From contig WSUB01000143.1 of assembly GCA_019633425.1 (NCBI GenBank), forward strand, positions 1 through 64,000: 64,000 nt of DNA. The letters run 5' to 3'. Shown piece by piece: positions 43,924-55,041 of this stretch. The position numbers and the translations under genes are program-made. The notes beneath the pieces are model-generated. The model ran no database searches. It had not been told where the DNA came from and saw nothing but the letters and a program-made list of their open reading frames with translations. This DNA comes from Tulasnella sp. 424 (taxonomy: Eukaryota; Basidiomycota; Agaricomycetes; Cantharellales; Tulasnellaceae). Each line of letters starts with the position of its first letter. Within the stretch, counting starts at the first letter, position 1.

Positions 43924-46797
43924 TCAGTGGTGGCCAGGGACCCTCACTGATTTTACATATTCAGGGTCGGGGGACCATAAACCGGCCCCACATTTTGAAT
44001 CGGCTTTCCCGTTCTTGTCCGCCGAACCGTCTGTGTATATGGTGACTAGACCGGGTTCGTTTGGTGTGGACACATCTCTGAAGGCTGGTGGCCTCCTTTG
44101 ATCCTGTAGCTCGCCGAAGATTCGGACTGCTAAGGCTATATCTGACCTATGCGTCACGTCTGGGTTCAAAAGGATGGCTGTGTCTTCTTTTGCAGCTCTA
44201 GCATTCTCCGCAACTCTGTTTCTGGTGTGATCCAGGTTGTCCCCCTGGCCTCCGGCCCTAGTGGGCGTTGTGGTCTGTACATTCAAGTTGAAGCACGGCA
44301 GAGTGGACTGTACCAGTCTTCTTATCGCTCCTAGACAGACTTCGTGATCTTTGCACGTTCTATCTATTTGGGGGATTCTCTCGAGATCTCCTTGATTCAT
44401 TACCCCATGGTTCTTATGGAGGTGTCTCATTTCTCCGGAGTTTTCCTCTTTCCAGGTGGTTTCGTTCATCAGCGACAACCATACTGGCACCCCGGCTTTA
44501 GCCAGGCTGTTGAACTTCATTCCGTCTACTCGGACATTGTAGTCATAAGCTTTTTTAAGGACGTCCCTCCATCCAGGGGAGAGTTTACTTGTGTGGCCTC
44601 TCTTTTCTCTCCACTCTTGGTAGAGCATATTGGAGAGTCTTGAGTCGTTTGGCGCCAGTGACGCTTTGATTAGAAGCTTGTTCAGGACCGCTGCCCAGTC
44701 AGGCCTCTGGGCTACAGGGAGGGTCCACTTGCATATTAGGGCTAGTTTTACCGCGATGACTCTTGCCTCAAAGTCCGGGATGCCCAGGCCGCCTTCTTCT
44801 CTCGGTCGCATTAAGATGTCGAGTCTTATTGCGTTCTTGAGTTTCCCAGTCCAAATAAAGTTTCTCGTTAGACTGGTTATTTTCTTTGTGATCTCCACAG
44901 TAGGCAGGTTCGTCATTAGGAAGAATTGGGCTCGTGACAATATTATGAAATTTATCACGAGTTTGCGGCCTTGGAACGTCATGTTCCTCGTGGCCCATTT
45001 CGTCGCCACTACTTCCATGTTGGAGATGATGGAGTCCCACACGGTGTCAGTGTCTATCTTGTGACCGACCCTCCCACCTAGGATGTGTAGATGTTCGCCA
45101 TCTTTGTATATCCTGGCCCCTTCCAGGAAGGGGTCTGTGCTTCGCTGTTCCGGTCGTAGTGACCTTGTCTGTACTACTGCCCTGCGGTACTCGGGGGTCC
45201 CCATTGGTAGTATTTCTGTTTTGGCCTTGTTGAACTTAGCCGTTGACGCTAGGCACCATCTTTCTGCTATTATCATAGCTTGGCCGAAATTATCCTGGCG
45301 TGACAGGTACAGTTGTGTATCGTCCGCGAATAGTTTGCAAATGAGCCTGTTCATCAGACCTGGTACTCGTATGCCTTTCAGTTGAGATCTCCTTAGCGAC
45401 TCGGCTAGTGGCTCAATTGCTAGGTTGAAGAGGAGGCATGACATTGGGTCTCCTTGTCGTACACCTCTGTTCACTTCAAAGGATCTTGAGATCATTCTAT
45501 TGAGCATGGTAGCTGTTTTGGCATGCTTATATAAGCCATGCAGATGTTTTATGAACTTTGTTGGGAGTCCATAGGCTTACAGAATCCTCCAGATATATTC
45601 GTGGTCGATCCTGTCGTAAGCTTTCTCTTGGTCTAGTGCGACCAGACACCCATTAATCTCAGCCGTCTCGCAGTATTCTTCTACTACTTGTGCCAGTTTG
45701 ATATGGTCCGCAATGTCTCTACCCGGCACAAAACCTGCCTGGTCCTCATGGATCACCATCGTTACATTCTCGGCTAGACTCGTCGCTAGGAATTTCGTCT
45801 CTAGCTTGTAGTCGGTATTGAGTAAGGTAATTGGTCTATAGTTACCAATTTCCCTCTTATCTCCTTTCTTAAACTGGAAGGTCATGAGTCCTTCTATGTA
45901 TTCTGGAGGTGCTCCATTGCTCCTTGACGAGGCATTCCATACTCTCATCAGGATGAAGGTAATGCAAGGGAATTTTTCCTTTGAATTTTCCTTTGAATTT
46001 TCACCTTGGTACTTTAACCATTTTTTGTAAAATTCGTAAAGTATACCATCCTTACCTGGCGCTTTACCATTTTGGCTCGCCCGGATGGCCTTTTCCACAT
46101 CGTTCTCGGTGGGGGAGTCTCTTGCCATTTTGGCTTTCGCCTGTGTTGTGATAGGTCTTTGGTTTGCGATGGCAACCATTTCCTTTATGGCCTCTTTTCG
46201 CTCGTCCGTCATTTCCGGGCGTGCTTGTAGATTCTCGTGGTGTCTAGCGGCGATCTCCGCCATCTGGTCAGTTGAGGTCTCCAGTTGACCTCTACTATTG
46301 TAAAGTCCTCGGATCATAGAGTCATTAATCAGTGCTTTACCGATCGAGAACCAATACTTATTGACTGCTTCTCCTTTGAGCTGGTATCTGGCTACCGATG
46401 TGGATGCCCGTTTATCAGAGATCGCTTTTTTTATATCAGCTATCCTGTCCTCTAGCAGTTCCGCTTCCTCCTGCTTCTGCCTATCGCGCAAAAAAGACGG
46501 GCTGGATATTATTCTCTTCCTCTCTTTTTTGAGGCTGTCCAGTTTTTTGGTACGTTCAGCCTTTCTCATTCTCTGCCTTGACTCAAAGATATTTCTTATC
46601 TTTGTCTTCGTTTCAAGCCAGACTTTCATTGGGTCCTCAGATCCCATGCGTCTTTGGCATTTGAGTAGCACTGCCTCAGTTTCCTGATTGAGGTGTGTAT
46701 CCTCTAGGTCCTCTAGTGTCATTCGCCATTGGCCGGGTCCCAATTTGGGGGCTAAGTCGTCGAAAATTTCGACTGATGCTATGTCGTGATCACTCAT
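43924..46797 (-). pseudogene. LINE reverse transcriptase region
   Basis: Two consecutive stretches in the same frame, split by one TAA at 45577-45579. The upstream part has KAPGKDGILYEFYKKWL, NYRPITLLNTDYK, DQAGFVPGRDI and LVALDQEKAYDRIDHEYIW (RT motifs 1-3). The downstream part has RGVRQGDPMSCLLFNLAIEP and the catalytic LFADDTQLYL, later the thumb region, then VTIYTDGSADKNG, which opens RNase H. Catalytic FADD is intact, but the stop makes a working enzyme unlikely. Confidence 0.8.
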
Positions 46798-47094
46798 CCC
46801 TTCTGAGGAGGTGTGGTCCCACCTGAGGGCTCATTGTGCCATTTCTGGTGTCACTAGTACCCTGTCTAGACGTGATTGTGAGCGCAGTCCATTCGCATTT
46901 TTATTGCTGGTGACGTGCGGGTGTAGGAGTGTATTCCTTGATTCGCTTTTGAATCCTGATTTCTCGGTCTTGAAACAAGCGTTGGTGATTTTTGGAAGTT
47001 CGCCGTCCAGTTTTCCGGCCACTCCCACTCTCCACTCCGACGACCACTCAGGCCTGGAAAGGTCTCAGAAACGAAAAATATCCCAATTTGCTCT

Positions 47095-48603
47095 ATGTCC
47101 ACGATCGGTACGTTCATAAGCGCTCGCTCTCCGCTTATCGCTCCTTGCAATCTGCAAGGCAAATGCGACGCGCCCAACTGCCATACCAGGAAAGCTCCAA
47201 TGACTTATCCTCTTAGATCAGGGACACTTAGAATTTCGAGGGAGCGGCGCAGAGGAATGCGAGAAGTTCATCGCCGGTGTCATAAAGTACGCTTTTGCTC
47301 ATGGCAAACAGCGAGACGACGCGTGGATGGCGGATTTCGCAGCTACGTGCATGGCACAAAATGCCCTAAGGTGGTGGGGATCTCTAGAGGAAGAAACCCA
47401 ACAGAGCTGGAAATTGCTCCAGACGCAGATGCTTTTGGCGTATCCGCCTATCTTTCATGGCAGGAGTGGTGAGGAGGCGGAGAATTTTGTGCAGATGGTT
47501 TATCGGCAGGCGAGAGATGCTAAGCGACAAAGTGACGCCCGATGGATAGTGGAGTTTGTTCAGACGTGTCTCGCGGGAGAGGCTCTAAGGTGGTACGCTA
47601 CTCTTGAGCCAGACGTTCAGGATAACTGGAAGCTGCTGCAGCAAGCTATCTTGAATCGGTGGCCGGGAAATGGTGTCACACCGTTAGCAATTTCAAGTTC
47701 CAGGCGAGTATGGGTCCTAAGCCAATGTTCGAGTCGAATTAATCTTGTATAACCTTTGGTACACAGCATTTGCCCAACACCTGCGGCTGCGGCTGCCCCG
47801 ATCCTCCCGGCCTCCCGACAGAAAGGTCGAATCAGGATAGACATAAGAGGAGATCAGAGGACGCACTATTTGTCTAATTCACTAGATCCCAAAGGATGGC
47901 TGACTTTGCGGACAAACCACGTAAAAGCCTTGGTGGTTGAGCTTGAGCCTGCAACTGGGGGTCTGTGGAAGCTGTGCATTGCAGAAGTGAGTGCGAGGAG
48001 GGAGTCGATATTTACTTGGAGACCTGACTGTTCTAGTATGCTCAGGGTCAAAGTATTGCGTATGAATCATTAGCGATATGGTGGCTCGGGAGTCCCACCC
48101 AGAAGTATGTGGACGTTCCTCCGCCTATTTACGACTTCACAAAGTTCGTGCCATTGTCTGCCTCACATTCTCTGAGCCCTGAGCCATCACTTCAGTCATG
48201 CTTCGCTCTGTGCAGCCGACTCCCAAGTAGGAAAGAGCTCGGCAAGATCAAAAGCATTCAAAGGACCGCTCCTAACAGCAATATGGAGACTTCCGATTGA
48301 CCCTTCGAACGACATAGTAAGAAACTGTAAACTGACGGCGACAAACAATGGAGGTATCTCAGCGGTCTGACTACAAGAACGGTATTCCTGTCCTGACAGA
48401 TCTCTTGCTAACTCAGGGGACTTATTTACCTATGCCAACGCCGACGACGCGGTTAGTTTCTCCAGATTCAAGGAAGAGGAGGACCTAGGTGAACCGTCGG
48501 TGAGGGACTAACTTACTGCTGCCTTGTCTTGGTCGCGTCGAGAAATCAAACTCCTAACATCGTTTGCTTTGTCTAATAGGACCTATATTTTGAACCTGTC
48601 TGA
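47095..48603 (+). CDS. DGL-14: double gag-like family protein, 347 aa, intact
   Basis: Model: join(47095..47107,47217..47703,47767..47986,48046..48104,48196..48353,48417..48499,48580..48603), 1044 nt. Exon lengths equal DGL-13 except exon 6 (83 against 74 nt). Starts MSTID. LEFRGSGAEECEKFIAGVI, NALRWWGSLEEETQQSWKLL, GEEAENFVQMVYRQARDAK, ALRWYATLEPDVQDNWKLL, NRWPGN; QKGRIRIDIRGDQRTHYLSN; ALVVELEPATGG ... LCIAE; IAYESLAIWWLG; ASLCAADSQVG; FTYANADDAVSFSRF; LYFEPV-stop. Intron 2 uses a GC donor (GCGAGT). Its start lies about 105 bp from the truncated end of the LINE, so promoter sequence further out has been replaced by LINE sequence. Confidence 0.77.
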
Positions 48604-49744
48604 TCCCAGAGCACAGCTATTATACCGATGTGTACCTGTTCACTCAAGGTAAAGGATGTCATGGAACTTGAATTAGCTTTGACGACTGGTCTTTGAATCT
48701 CGATCGAGTCGTAAATCAATTCGCTTGGATTTGCTTCTCCGCAACATTACCACCTCACTCCCCTTGGGTCTAAATTTCCTCCGAACTAAACCCCAAATAC
48801 GGTATAATTAGGGCTTTCTATTGATCTGCAAATAAGTACTAGCGCCATAAGAACCCATCATGGCGGTGGTGGGAGCTCCTCGTCATTGGCCTGGAGGTCA
48901 GTGTCCCCTTGATCCTCTAAGCGCTACCGCGCGAGTAGGCGAGCGATAAAACACTGCTTGGAAGATAGATCGTTTAATAATATCATCTAACTATAGAAGT
49001 CTGCTTTTGACTCGTGTAACACCATTGCTTTTCCGGCCGCGGTGGTTGCCTTGCCGCAACCCCAGATTTCAAAGCCGGGCTCGATTGGAGTAGTCCACAC
49101 AGTCAATTTAGGACATAATAGCCACACAGATTCCTTTTTACATCTGTATTGTTTCCCTCAGGACGTCTCCGCTTTCAGAAACGCAGGTCAACTTAGACAT
49201 ACTTTTACAAGGGCCAAGCACTGTAAGACACCCCCCATGCAAGGGAAAGTACAACGGAGGCGTGTGCGCACTGAGCGGTTTTGTGCCCGCGTGCTTGCCA
49301 TTTTCCATGTCGGCGCCAAAGGGAACTTAACTTATCCGCAATAACCAAGACTGAGAATAATTGAGGACACAGGCCTGATGAACGGGTCGTTTGCCAGAAC
49401 AACGATGAGCGGATAAAAAAACATAAGGCGTTCGATAAATGAGTAGCCGTGCACACAATTACAAGGCCGTCTTTACCAAAATTCACCAAAAACCGGGTCC
49501 GAGTAGATGAGCTATTCGAACCTACCCAGGAGTAACAACGAATTGTCAAGAATGTGACGTATCCAGATAGAACAGTGGAAGACAGGTGGGATTCAACTTA
49601 AATTTCCACTCTGAGGATCCCAAGTCAGGGGGCCGCTTGGCGAGAGGTATTACACAGATTAGCGTTTTCTAGGTTCGAATATTCCTCTGGATATAACGGG
49701 CACCTTACTCATTCGAGGCGCGCAGCACTGGCGAACCGCCATTG
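48604..49744. other. Intergenic boundary between accessory and housekeeping regions
   Basis: No gene, repeat or relic recognised except that homology to the DGL-13 3' flank ends soon after 48640. Confidence 0.5.
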
Positions 49745-51284
49745 TTACGAGCGCATAAATGTAACGTAATGACTCGGCGCGTTCTCGTACTCTTGTAAAA
49801 AGAAGCGGGTTTTGTTGGCCACCATAAAGCTACCCAAATAGATAGGATCAATATCACTTCGTCGCCGGAGCAGCCTTGAACGTACTTCATTAACTCGACG
49901 ATATACTCCCTCAGTATAGCGACGCTTTCTGGGTCTAGGCTTGTCTGTGCTATCATTGAAGGCAAGTTGACTGCAAAACCAAGGCGGGTAAATTAAAAGA
50001 TTGCATGAGGACTGCCGCAAGGCATTGAAACATACCCAGCATTCTCAGCAAGTGTTCAGCCCCGTAAACTTCGCCCATTGTCTTCTCTTCCCCAATCACT
50101 ACGTGTTGCCCGGTTATGTACCGCCTCCGAGCGTCGGCATACTGACCCCGTTCGAACCGGTATAGCAAGTTGTTGCCTAGGTCGAGTCACGATGAGAAGA
50201 GAACACGTAGGCTGAGGCAAAGTACCGACATACCCAACGAACGCTCGAAGTAGAGAAGTAATCCTGATATTAAAGTTGGCAAGACTGTCTCTTTGGATCT
50301 GCTTTAGACCGGAGAGACAAGGCCGAACGGACGGATAGAAATTGTAACGTGTAAGCTGGATATCCTCATGATCCTAGTCTCTGGTAGAGACAAGGAACTG
50401 AACAAATGAAGGACATACGGAAGCTTTTTATCGCTGCTGGCGCAATGCTCTTTGAATTCCGTAAGGATTTCTTCCACCGTAGGGGATCGGGGTAACGGCA
50501 CCAACTAAGACATTCAGGCAGGAGACAAGCGTTATTTCGGAAGACACGAACAAGGGTGGCTCCCAGTTGCTAGCGAAATACCTACCTGATTGTTCTTCGT
50601 GACGGCTTCCCAATCATCTACAAGAACCACCTTGAGAACATCGGGAACTTCCAGCTTCATCTCGGGCTTCTTCATCTTCGCATTGGCAGCATCGGAATCC
50701 ATCATTTCGTCTCGCCCTCTCTTCCGGCTACTCGTACTGCCGCCAAGGCCGCTCACTCCACCATCCTTCCGACGTTGCGACGCGCCGTCTTTGGACGACG
50801 ATGCAATGTTTGATGACGTGGACGCTGAGTGTTTATGCATGGACGTTGAGCTTTCCTTCTCCTTTGCCGCGGGTCTGAACTGCGCCATTAGGGACTTTTG
50901 AAGAGCCAAGTTGGTATCGTTGAATTTGAGCAGGCGCGAAGCCGGGACCCATTCATCCCATCTATTCGTTCGTTAGGAAACCACAAAAAAGCACTGAGTA
51001 AGTACGCTTAGGGCTATTAACGCTGAGGAAAACGCACGTCTGCTTCCACCCTTTATAATGAACAAAGTAGTGCTCTCCGATGGTGCCAGTCTTGGTTGTG
51101 GTTTCGTCCCAGTGGGCGGCTTTGAGGACCTGCATTCCCCATCGGCAGCCATTTAAGCTTCATCAGAGAGGAGCCAATATTATCACAAGCCCTTCCGCAG
51201 AAATGAGTCCCTCACCTTGGCTTCGTAGACTAGAGGCCCGTGATAGCAAAGCATGCGTTCGTTAACTGCGTAGGTGGTCGCCAT
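49745..51284 (-). CDS. EAF3: EAF3/MRG15-type chromodomain-MRG protein, 332 aa
   Basis: Model: complement(join(49745..49829,49886..49970,50036..50176,50234..50298,50419..50504,50586..50961,51038..51129,51216..51284)), 999 nt, all junctions in phase. Residues about 8-75 form the chromodomain ([31 protein letters not shown]), which in this family reads H3K36 methylation. A basic Ser-rich linker ([23 protein letters not shown]) leads to the MRG domain (about 165-332): [79 protein letters not shown] end. Family members are subunits of the NuA4 acetyltransferase and Rpd3S deacetylase complexes in the nucleus. Length fits (fission yeast Alp13 is similar). Divergent from the hydrolase at 51543, 258 bp apart. 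Confidence 0.92.
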
Positions 51285-51542
51285 AACCCCGTTAGCCTCT
51301 CGTGTCACTCGTGTTTGGCGGGCTCTGAAGCGCGTCTAAGGAGTTCGGTTCGCCGGTGCTGAAGGACCGAGTGACAGGTAGGTCGTCGTTGAAGTTTGGA
51401 CTGCTGGGAGAGCGCGTCCCTGAGGTGTGAAGAGATGGAGGGTCGCCGAACTCGCCGTATAGGTGCCGAACATTTGCGTCACCAGGCAATTCGGTAACGC
51501 TCGGTATATCCAAGGTTCCTCATCCATCTACCCTTCAGAGCT
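51285..51542. promoter_or_regulatory. Divergent promoter EAF3 / alpha-beta hydrolase
   Basis: 258 bp between two start codons on opposite strands; both promoters must lie here. No specific box called. Confidence 0.6.
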
Positions 51543-52760
51543 ATGGCAACCGTCCAGAGCACGACCATACCTATCGCTGGCCTTGCAGTTGACGTGTACA
51601 GCTTGGACACTGGTCCTGTAGTACAAGACGTCGCAATTGTCCTTCTGCTCCACGGTCGGACAGGGTCGGCAAAGTCAGAGTATGTGAAAATTACGATCAA
51701 CAGCGTTTTGCAGTACTATGATGAGCAGCAACGGGGCACAAGGGGCTCGCCTTCTGAGCGCGGTCTCGTCATTGTGACATTTGTGCGTTTGTGTTCGATA
51801 GGTCTGTACGCTGGGGGTGGAAAATGAACAAACATGCCCTTAGGATCACCGAAATCATGGATCGAGGTTGGTTCATGAACCAGCTAATCACGCTTGGGTT
51901 GAGAGGGAAGACATGCCGAACCCAAAGCACATGTCGGTCTTACCTCCTTCGTTACCTTCCGATATCAATATTGATTCTAACTATGATCCTTCCATCACTA
52001 GGGTCGATCAATATGCACTGCAAGGTTTGCTAAATTCAATAGAACCTTGAATGTCTTCGTCCGAGTCGAACCTTCTTCCCTTTCTGTTAGTTGGAGCAGC
52101 AAGGGACGTCTCGTTCTTGATCGACTTCCTGCCATCTTACCTCTATCCAAACGGAGAAAGAAATGTCGTGAACTGGGGAGTGATTGGGCTCAGTCTGGGC
52201 GGTGATGCCTGCTGGATTGCTCTCAAGGACGGTGCGCCTACAACACTTGAATGGTGCTACGTGGCTTAATGCGAAAGGGATTACACTTTCGCACAGATCC
52301 CCGCATCAATCTCGGGATTCCCGTTATTGGTGAGTGCAGACGCCGTGCGGCTTCCTTTTGACGACTTGACTTAGTGTAATGGATTTCCTATACGTCAGCA
52401 TGTCCGGATTACATTGGCGTCATGGAATTCCGAGCCAAGCAATCCCGCATCCCCACAAGTCCTCCCGAGTCCCCCGACTCGCTCCGCCGTTTGATTCAGC
52501 AGCATGACGTTCTCGCTACTCCGTTCAACCAAAATTCGCCTTCCAATCCCTTTTTGGGGAAACGCATCCTGGTATTATCCGCCGGAGAGGACACACTCGT
52601 TCCATTCGAGCAATTTTGTAAGCCATTTGTCGACGGACTTGAAGTCGGGTCAGAGGGAACGAAGCGAGTGGTTGTGCAACCGGGTGTAGGTCATGAGATT
52701 ACTGATGATATGAGGGAAGAGGTCGCAAAATTCGTATGGTCATGGGTGACTAAAGCTTGA
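51543..52760 (+). CDS. Alpha/beta-hydrolase, probable esterase/peptidase type, 318 aa
   Basis: Model: join(51543..51782,51844..52024,52091..52231,52297..52329,52399..52760), 957 nt. Strand-turn features of the fold are in order: IVLLLHGRTGSA (oxyanion loop), TFDHRNHGSR, the nucleophile elbow GVIGLSLGGDACW (Ser about 175), LVLSAGEDTLVPF (Asp about 263) and PGVGHEITDDM (His about 297). The complete triad suggests an active serine hydrolase. No signal peptide, so cytosolic. The substrate is not predictable from this. Small 33-nt exon 4 (PRINLGIPVI) is supported by phase and by the pattern GIPVIACPDY seen in this group. Confidence 0.85.
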
Positions 52761-52970
52761 TTTTGTAAAACTGAATCATAACTCGAGGATTACGGTGTTG
52801 TAACGAAGGGCGAATCATTCCAGGAAACTTACATCCAAATCACCCTCGAAAACAAGTTGATGGATTGGGTAAAGTCGCCAACGTCTCAACTGGTCAAAAC
52901 ACGGGTTCTCAAAAATAGTAAACATAGAAAGGGACCTTAGCTGGACACAATACAAATCGAGCTCGTTTTA

Positions 52971-54686
52971 CTAATTCCTGAATCTATCGACGTGAGGCGT
53001 GAAAATGAAGGACAACCTATTATCTTCCCCGATTATCGCTTGGATTTCGGTCGCGAGGGCGTTCTTCAAATCGTCTACCGCAAATACTGATGGAGCATGA
53101 ACTTCCATATGGATGACCCGCTTCTCGGCGTCAGGAGTGGGGTTATCGAAGACAGCGTTGACTATGGCTAGAATGGTTTCCGTACGCGAGTTAAAGAAGC
53201 GGAGCGACTGAAGGGAGGGAAACGGTGGGAAGGTCCAACGGCGTTCTAGAGCCCAGTTAGGGGTTGGTCCAGGTTCAGAGGACGGATCTCCAATTTCTAT
53301 TTGTGTAACGGGAGGCAGACGATGAAGTTCGTTGTGTATGTTTTGATGATCCAGGAAGTCGAGGATATCGTGGTCAAGTTGGAGATGTGATTCTGAGGCG
53401 GCCAGGTAATGCGTCGCAACGTGGTTGACCCCGTCAAGCACGCTTGCTGAATTATCCCGGTTCAGGGAGTGGGTCAGAATTAGAGATACACTGCTTTGGC
53501 CGTCGCGCCCAACGGTGGACAGCGTGGTTTTTCTGGGGGCCATGGCGATGTTGATGCTCCGTGGATGCAGCTTCGGACCCTGCAGTTGGCTAAGCCACAC
53601 CGCAGCGAACTGCGCAATTTTTCCTTGAATGTCTGGTGTATCAGGGACGGAGAAGAGTAGACGGGTGCAAACCGGCGCCTGGAGACGGTTAAGAAAGGCC
53701 TCAGTTCGGCGAATATCGTTGAATCCGAGTGAGAGTTTCCGGAGAACGGGAAGGTTGATAGGTCGAACGATGGAGTCGGCATAAGTGGGATTGGTGTCAC
53801 CATGAAAGGAGATGGAGTGAAGCTCCAGCTGGAGGAGATTGATGGAGTGATGAAGAACGCTATGGATGTGATCGAAAGAAGGAAACTGCACCCCGGTGAT
53901 GCTTAAGGAGCTCAAGTCCCTAAATACCGTACTTTCCCAATTGCACGATACCCCCACAAGCTCGATTTCCTTCAAGCATGTTGCATTCCCGGCGAAGAGT
54001 TCCACCCCCGTAAAGTCACTCCCCCATATGCTATCCTTCAATACAACTCGTTGGAGCTGGGGTGCAGGAAGCGCGACGAGCTTTTCTAATCCCCCTTCCT
54101 GCCAGCCAGCGACCAGGACCAGCTTTTCACAGCGGTCCATGTGTGGAGAGAGCTTCTCCAAAAAGGTATCCATGTCTATTTCATTCATTCCGCATCCAGG
54201 GTCGAACCACACATCCAGGGTGTGAGCGGCAGACCTCTCCAAGGCCTCGTCCATGGCTGGAGGGGGGTCCCAGCCGTGAATTCTACTCCAGAGAGCCGGC
54301 GCGCCATTGATAATATGCCTCCAGAGATGACAGACTCCAGAGATTCGCTTGACGACGATATAATAATCCTCTTGTTTAGCGAAGGGTTCGATGACGCTGC
54401 GGAGTACTTCCAGGATGAGTTCGGGTGGGACTCGATGGATTGGTAGCAACGCATTTCGAAGCTGGCGCGCCCGACTGCCTTTGGTTCTTATGGCCTCTTC
54501 AATTGCTTGCCATATTTCGACCTCTGCACACATGTGCGCGAAATCCCTTTTCGTCTCATCGCCACCTGCGCTGAGATCCTGAGGTCAGCCCCCCGCACCC
54601 ACTCCTAGTACTCGTTAAATTTCTTGCGCTTACATCTTTGTGACAAGAACTTCAAGGTCATGAACTTGTGCGTCGACCTGATCCAT
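52971..54686 (-). CDS. F-box protein with leucine-rich C-terminus, 550 aa
   Basis: Model: complement(join(52971..54570,54634..54686)), 1653 nt. A short coiled-coil-like start (MDQVDAQVHDLEVLVTKIAG) and a helix (FAHMCAEVEIWQAIEEAIRT) precede the F-box at about 60-115: LLPIHRVPPELILEVL, VCHLWRHIINGAPALWSRI. The rest is leucine-rich, repeat-like (LQRVVLKDSIWG, LKEIELVGVS, LRKLSLGFNDI, LQSLRFFNSRT). Such proteins use the F-box to bind Skp1 in SCF ubiquitin ligases and the repeats to pick substrates; very many exist in Agaricomycetes, so the target is unknown. The frame is open further upstream of 54686, so an additional 5' exon is possible. Convergent with the hydrolase. Confidence 0.82.
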
Positions 54687-55041
54687 GCAGATATACACGT
54701 CTGCTTTGGCAACCACCGGATGTGCAGGGTCTTGAACGATGTTGCAGTCCGAAACGAAAGCACGGAGGCGGAGATTGGCGGAGTCGACGTCGGAACCGTG
54801 CCTGAAACCGGACTCGTTGGAAAGCGCACGTCCCTCAAGTCAAATTCTGGTGCAACTGGTAAGCAAATCTAGTGGATAATACGAGGGACGTGCCCTGGGA
54901 AGATGGGAGGGGATGATTGTTGCCTTGAAACTACCTCAGCGCCAACGTCACTGGCGAGACGACTCCACGACTCCCTCTATATTGACACAGCTGTTTCGGA
55001 GAATAGTCAAAATCTAAAGCTAATTACAATGGTGGTCGAGC
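54687..55041. other. Intergenic between F-box gene and kinase-TPR gene
   Basis: Promoter side of the F-box gene; may hold an extra 5' exon of it (an open minus frame continues to about 54845). Nothing else seen. Confidence 0.45.

Larger units (their letters stand above)
42390..46990 (-). mobile_element. 5'-truncated, decayed LINE with RNase H and RT zinc knuckle
   Basis: Reads on the minus strand from 46990 down: the last part of an AP-type endonuclease (SQSRLDRVLVTPEM, then SDHDIASVEIF), reverse transcriptase, RNase H, and a C-x2-C-x7-H-x4-C knuckle. That order suits Tad1/I-like fungal LINEs. The N-terminal endonuclease and any ORF1 are missing. Defects: in-frame stops at about 46837 (TGA) and 45577 (TAA), and frameshifts entering and within RNase H. 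The 5' break lies where the DGL-13/DGL-14 homology begins, so it landed next to the DGL-14 promoter. The left (3') boundary is approximate. Confidence 0.8.

Noticed and set aside
42816..46990. Treating the LINE as the pol partner of neighbouring DGL genes
   Set aside because: It lies on the opposite strand, is truncated, and its boundary cuts into DGL-14 flank; only one exists for fourteen DGL loci.
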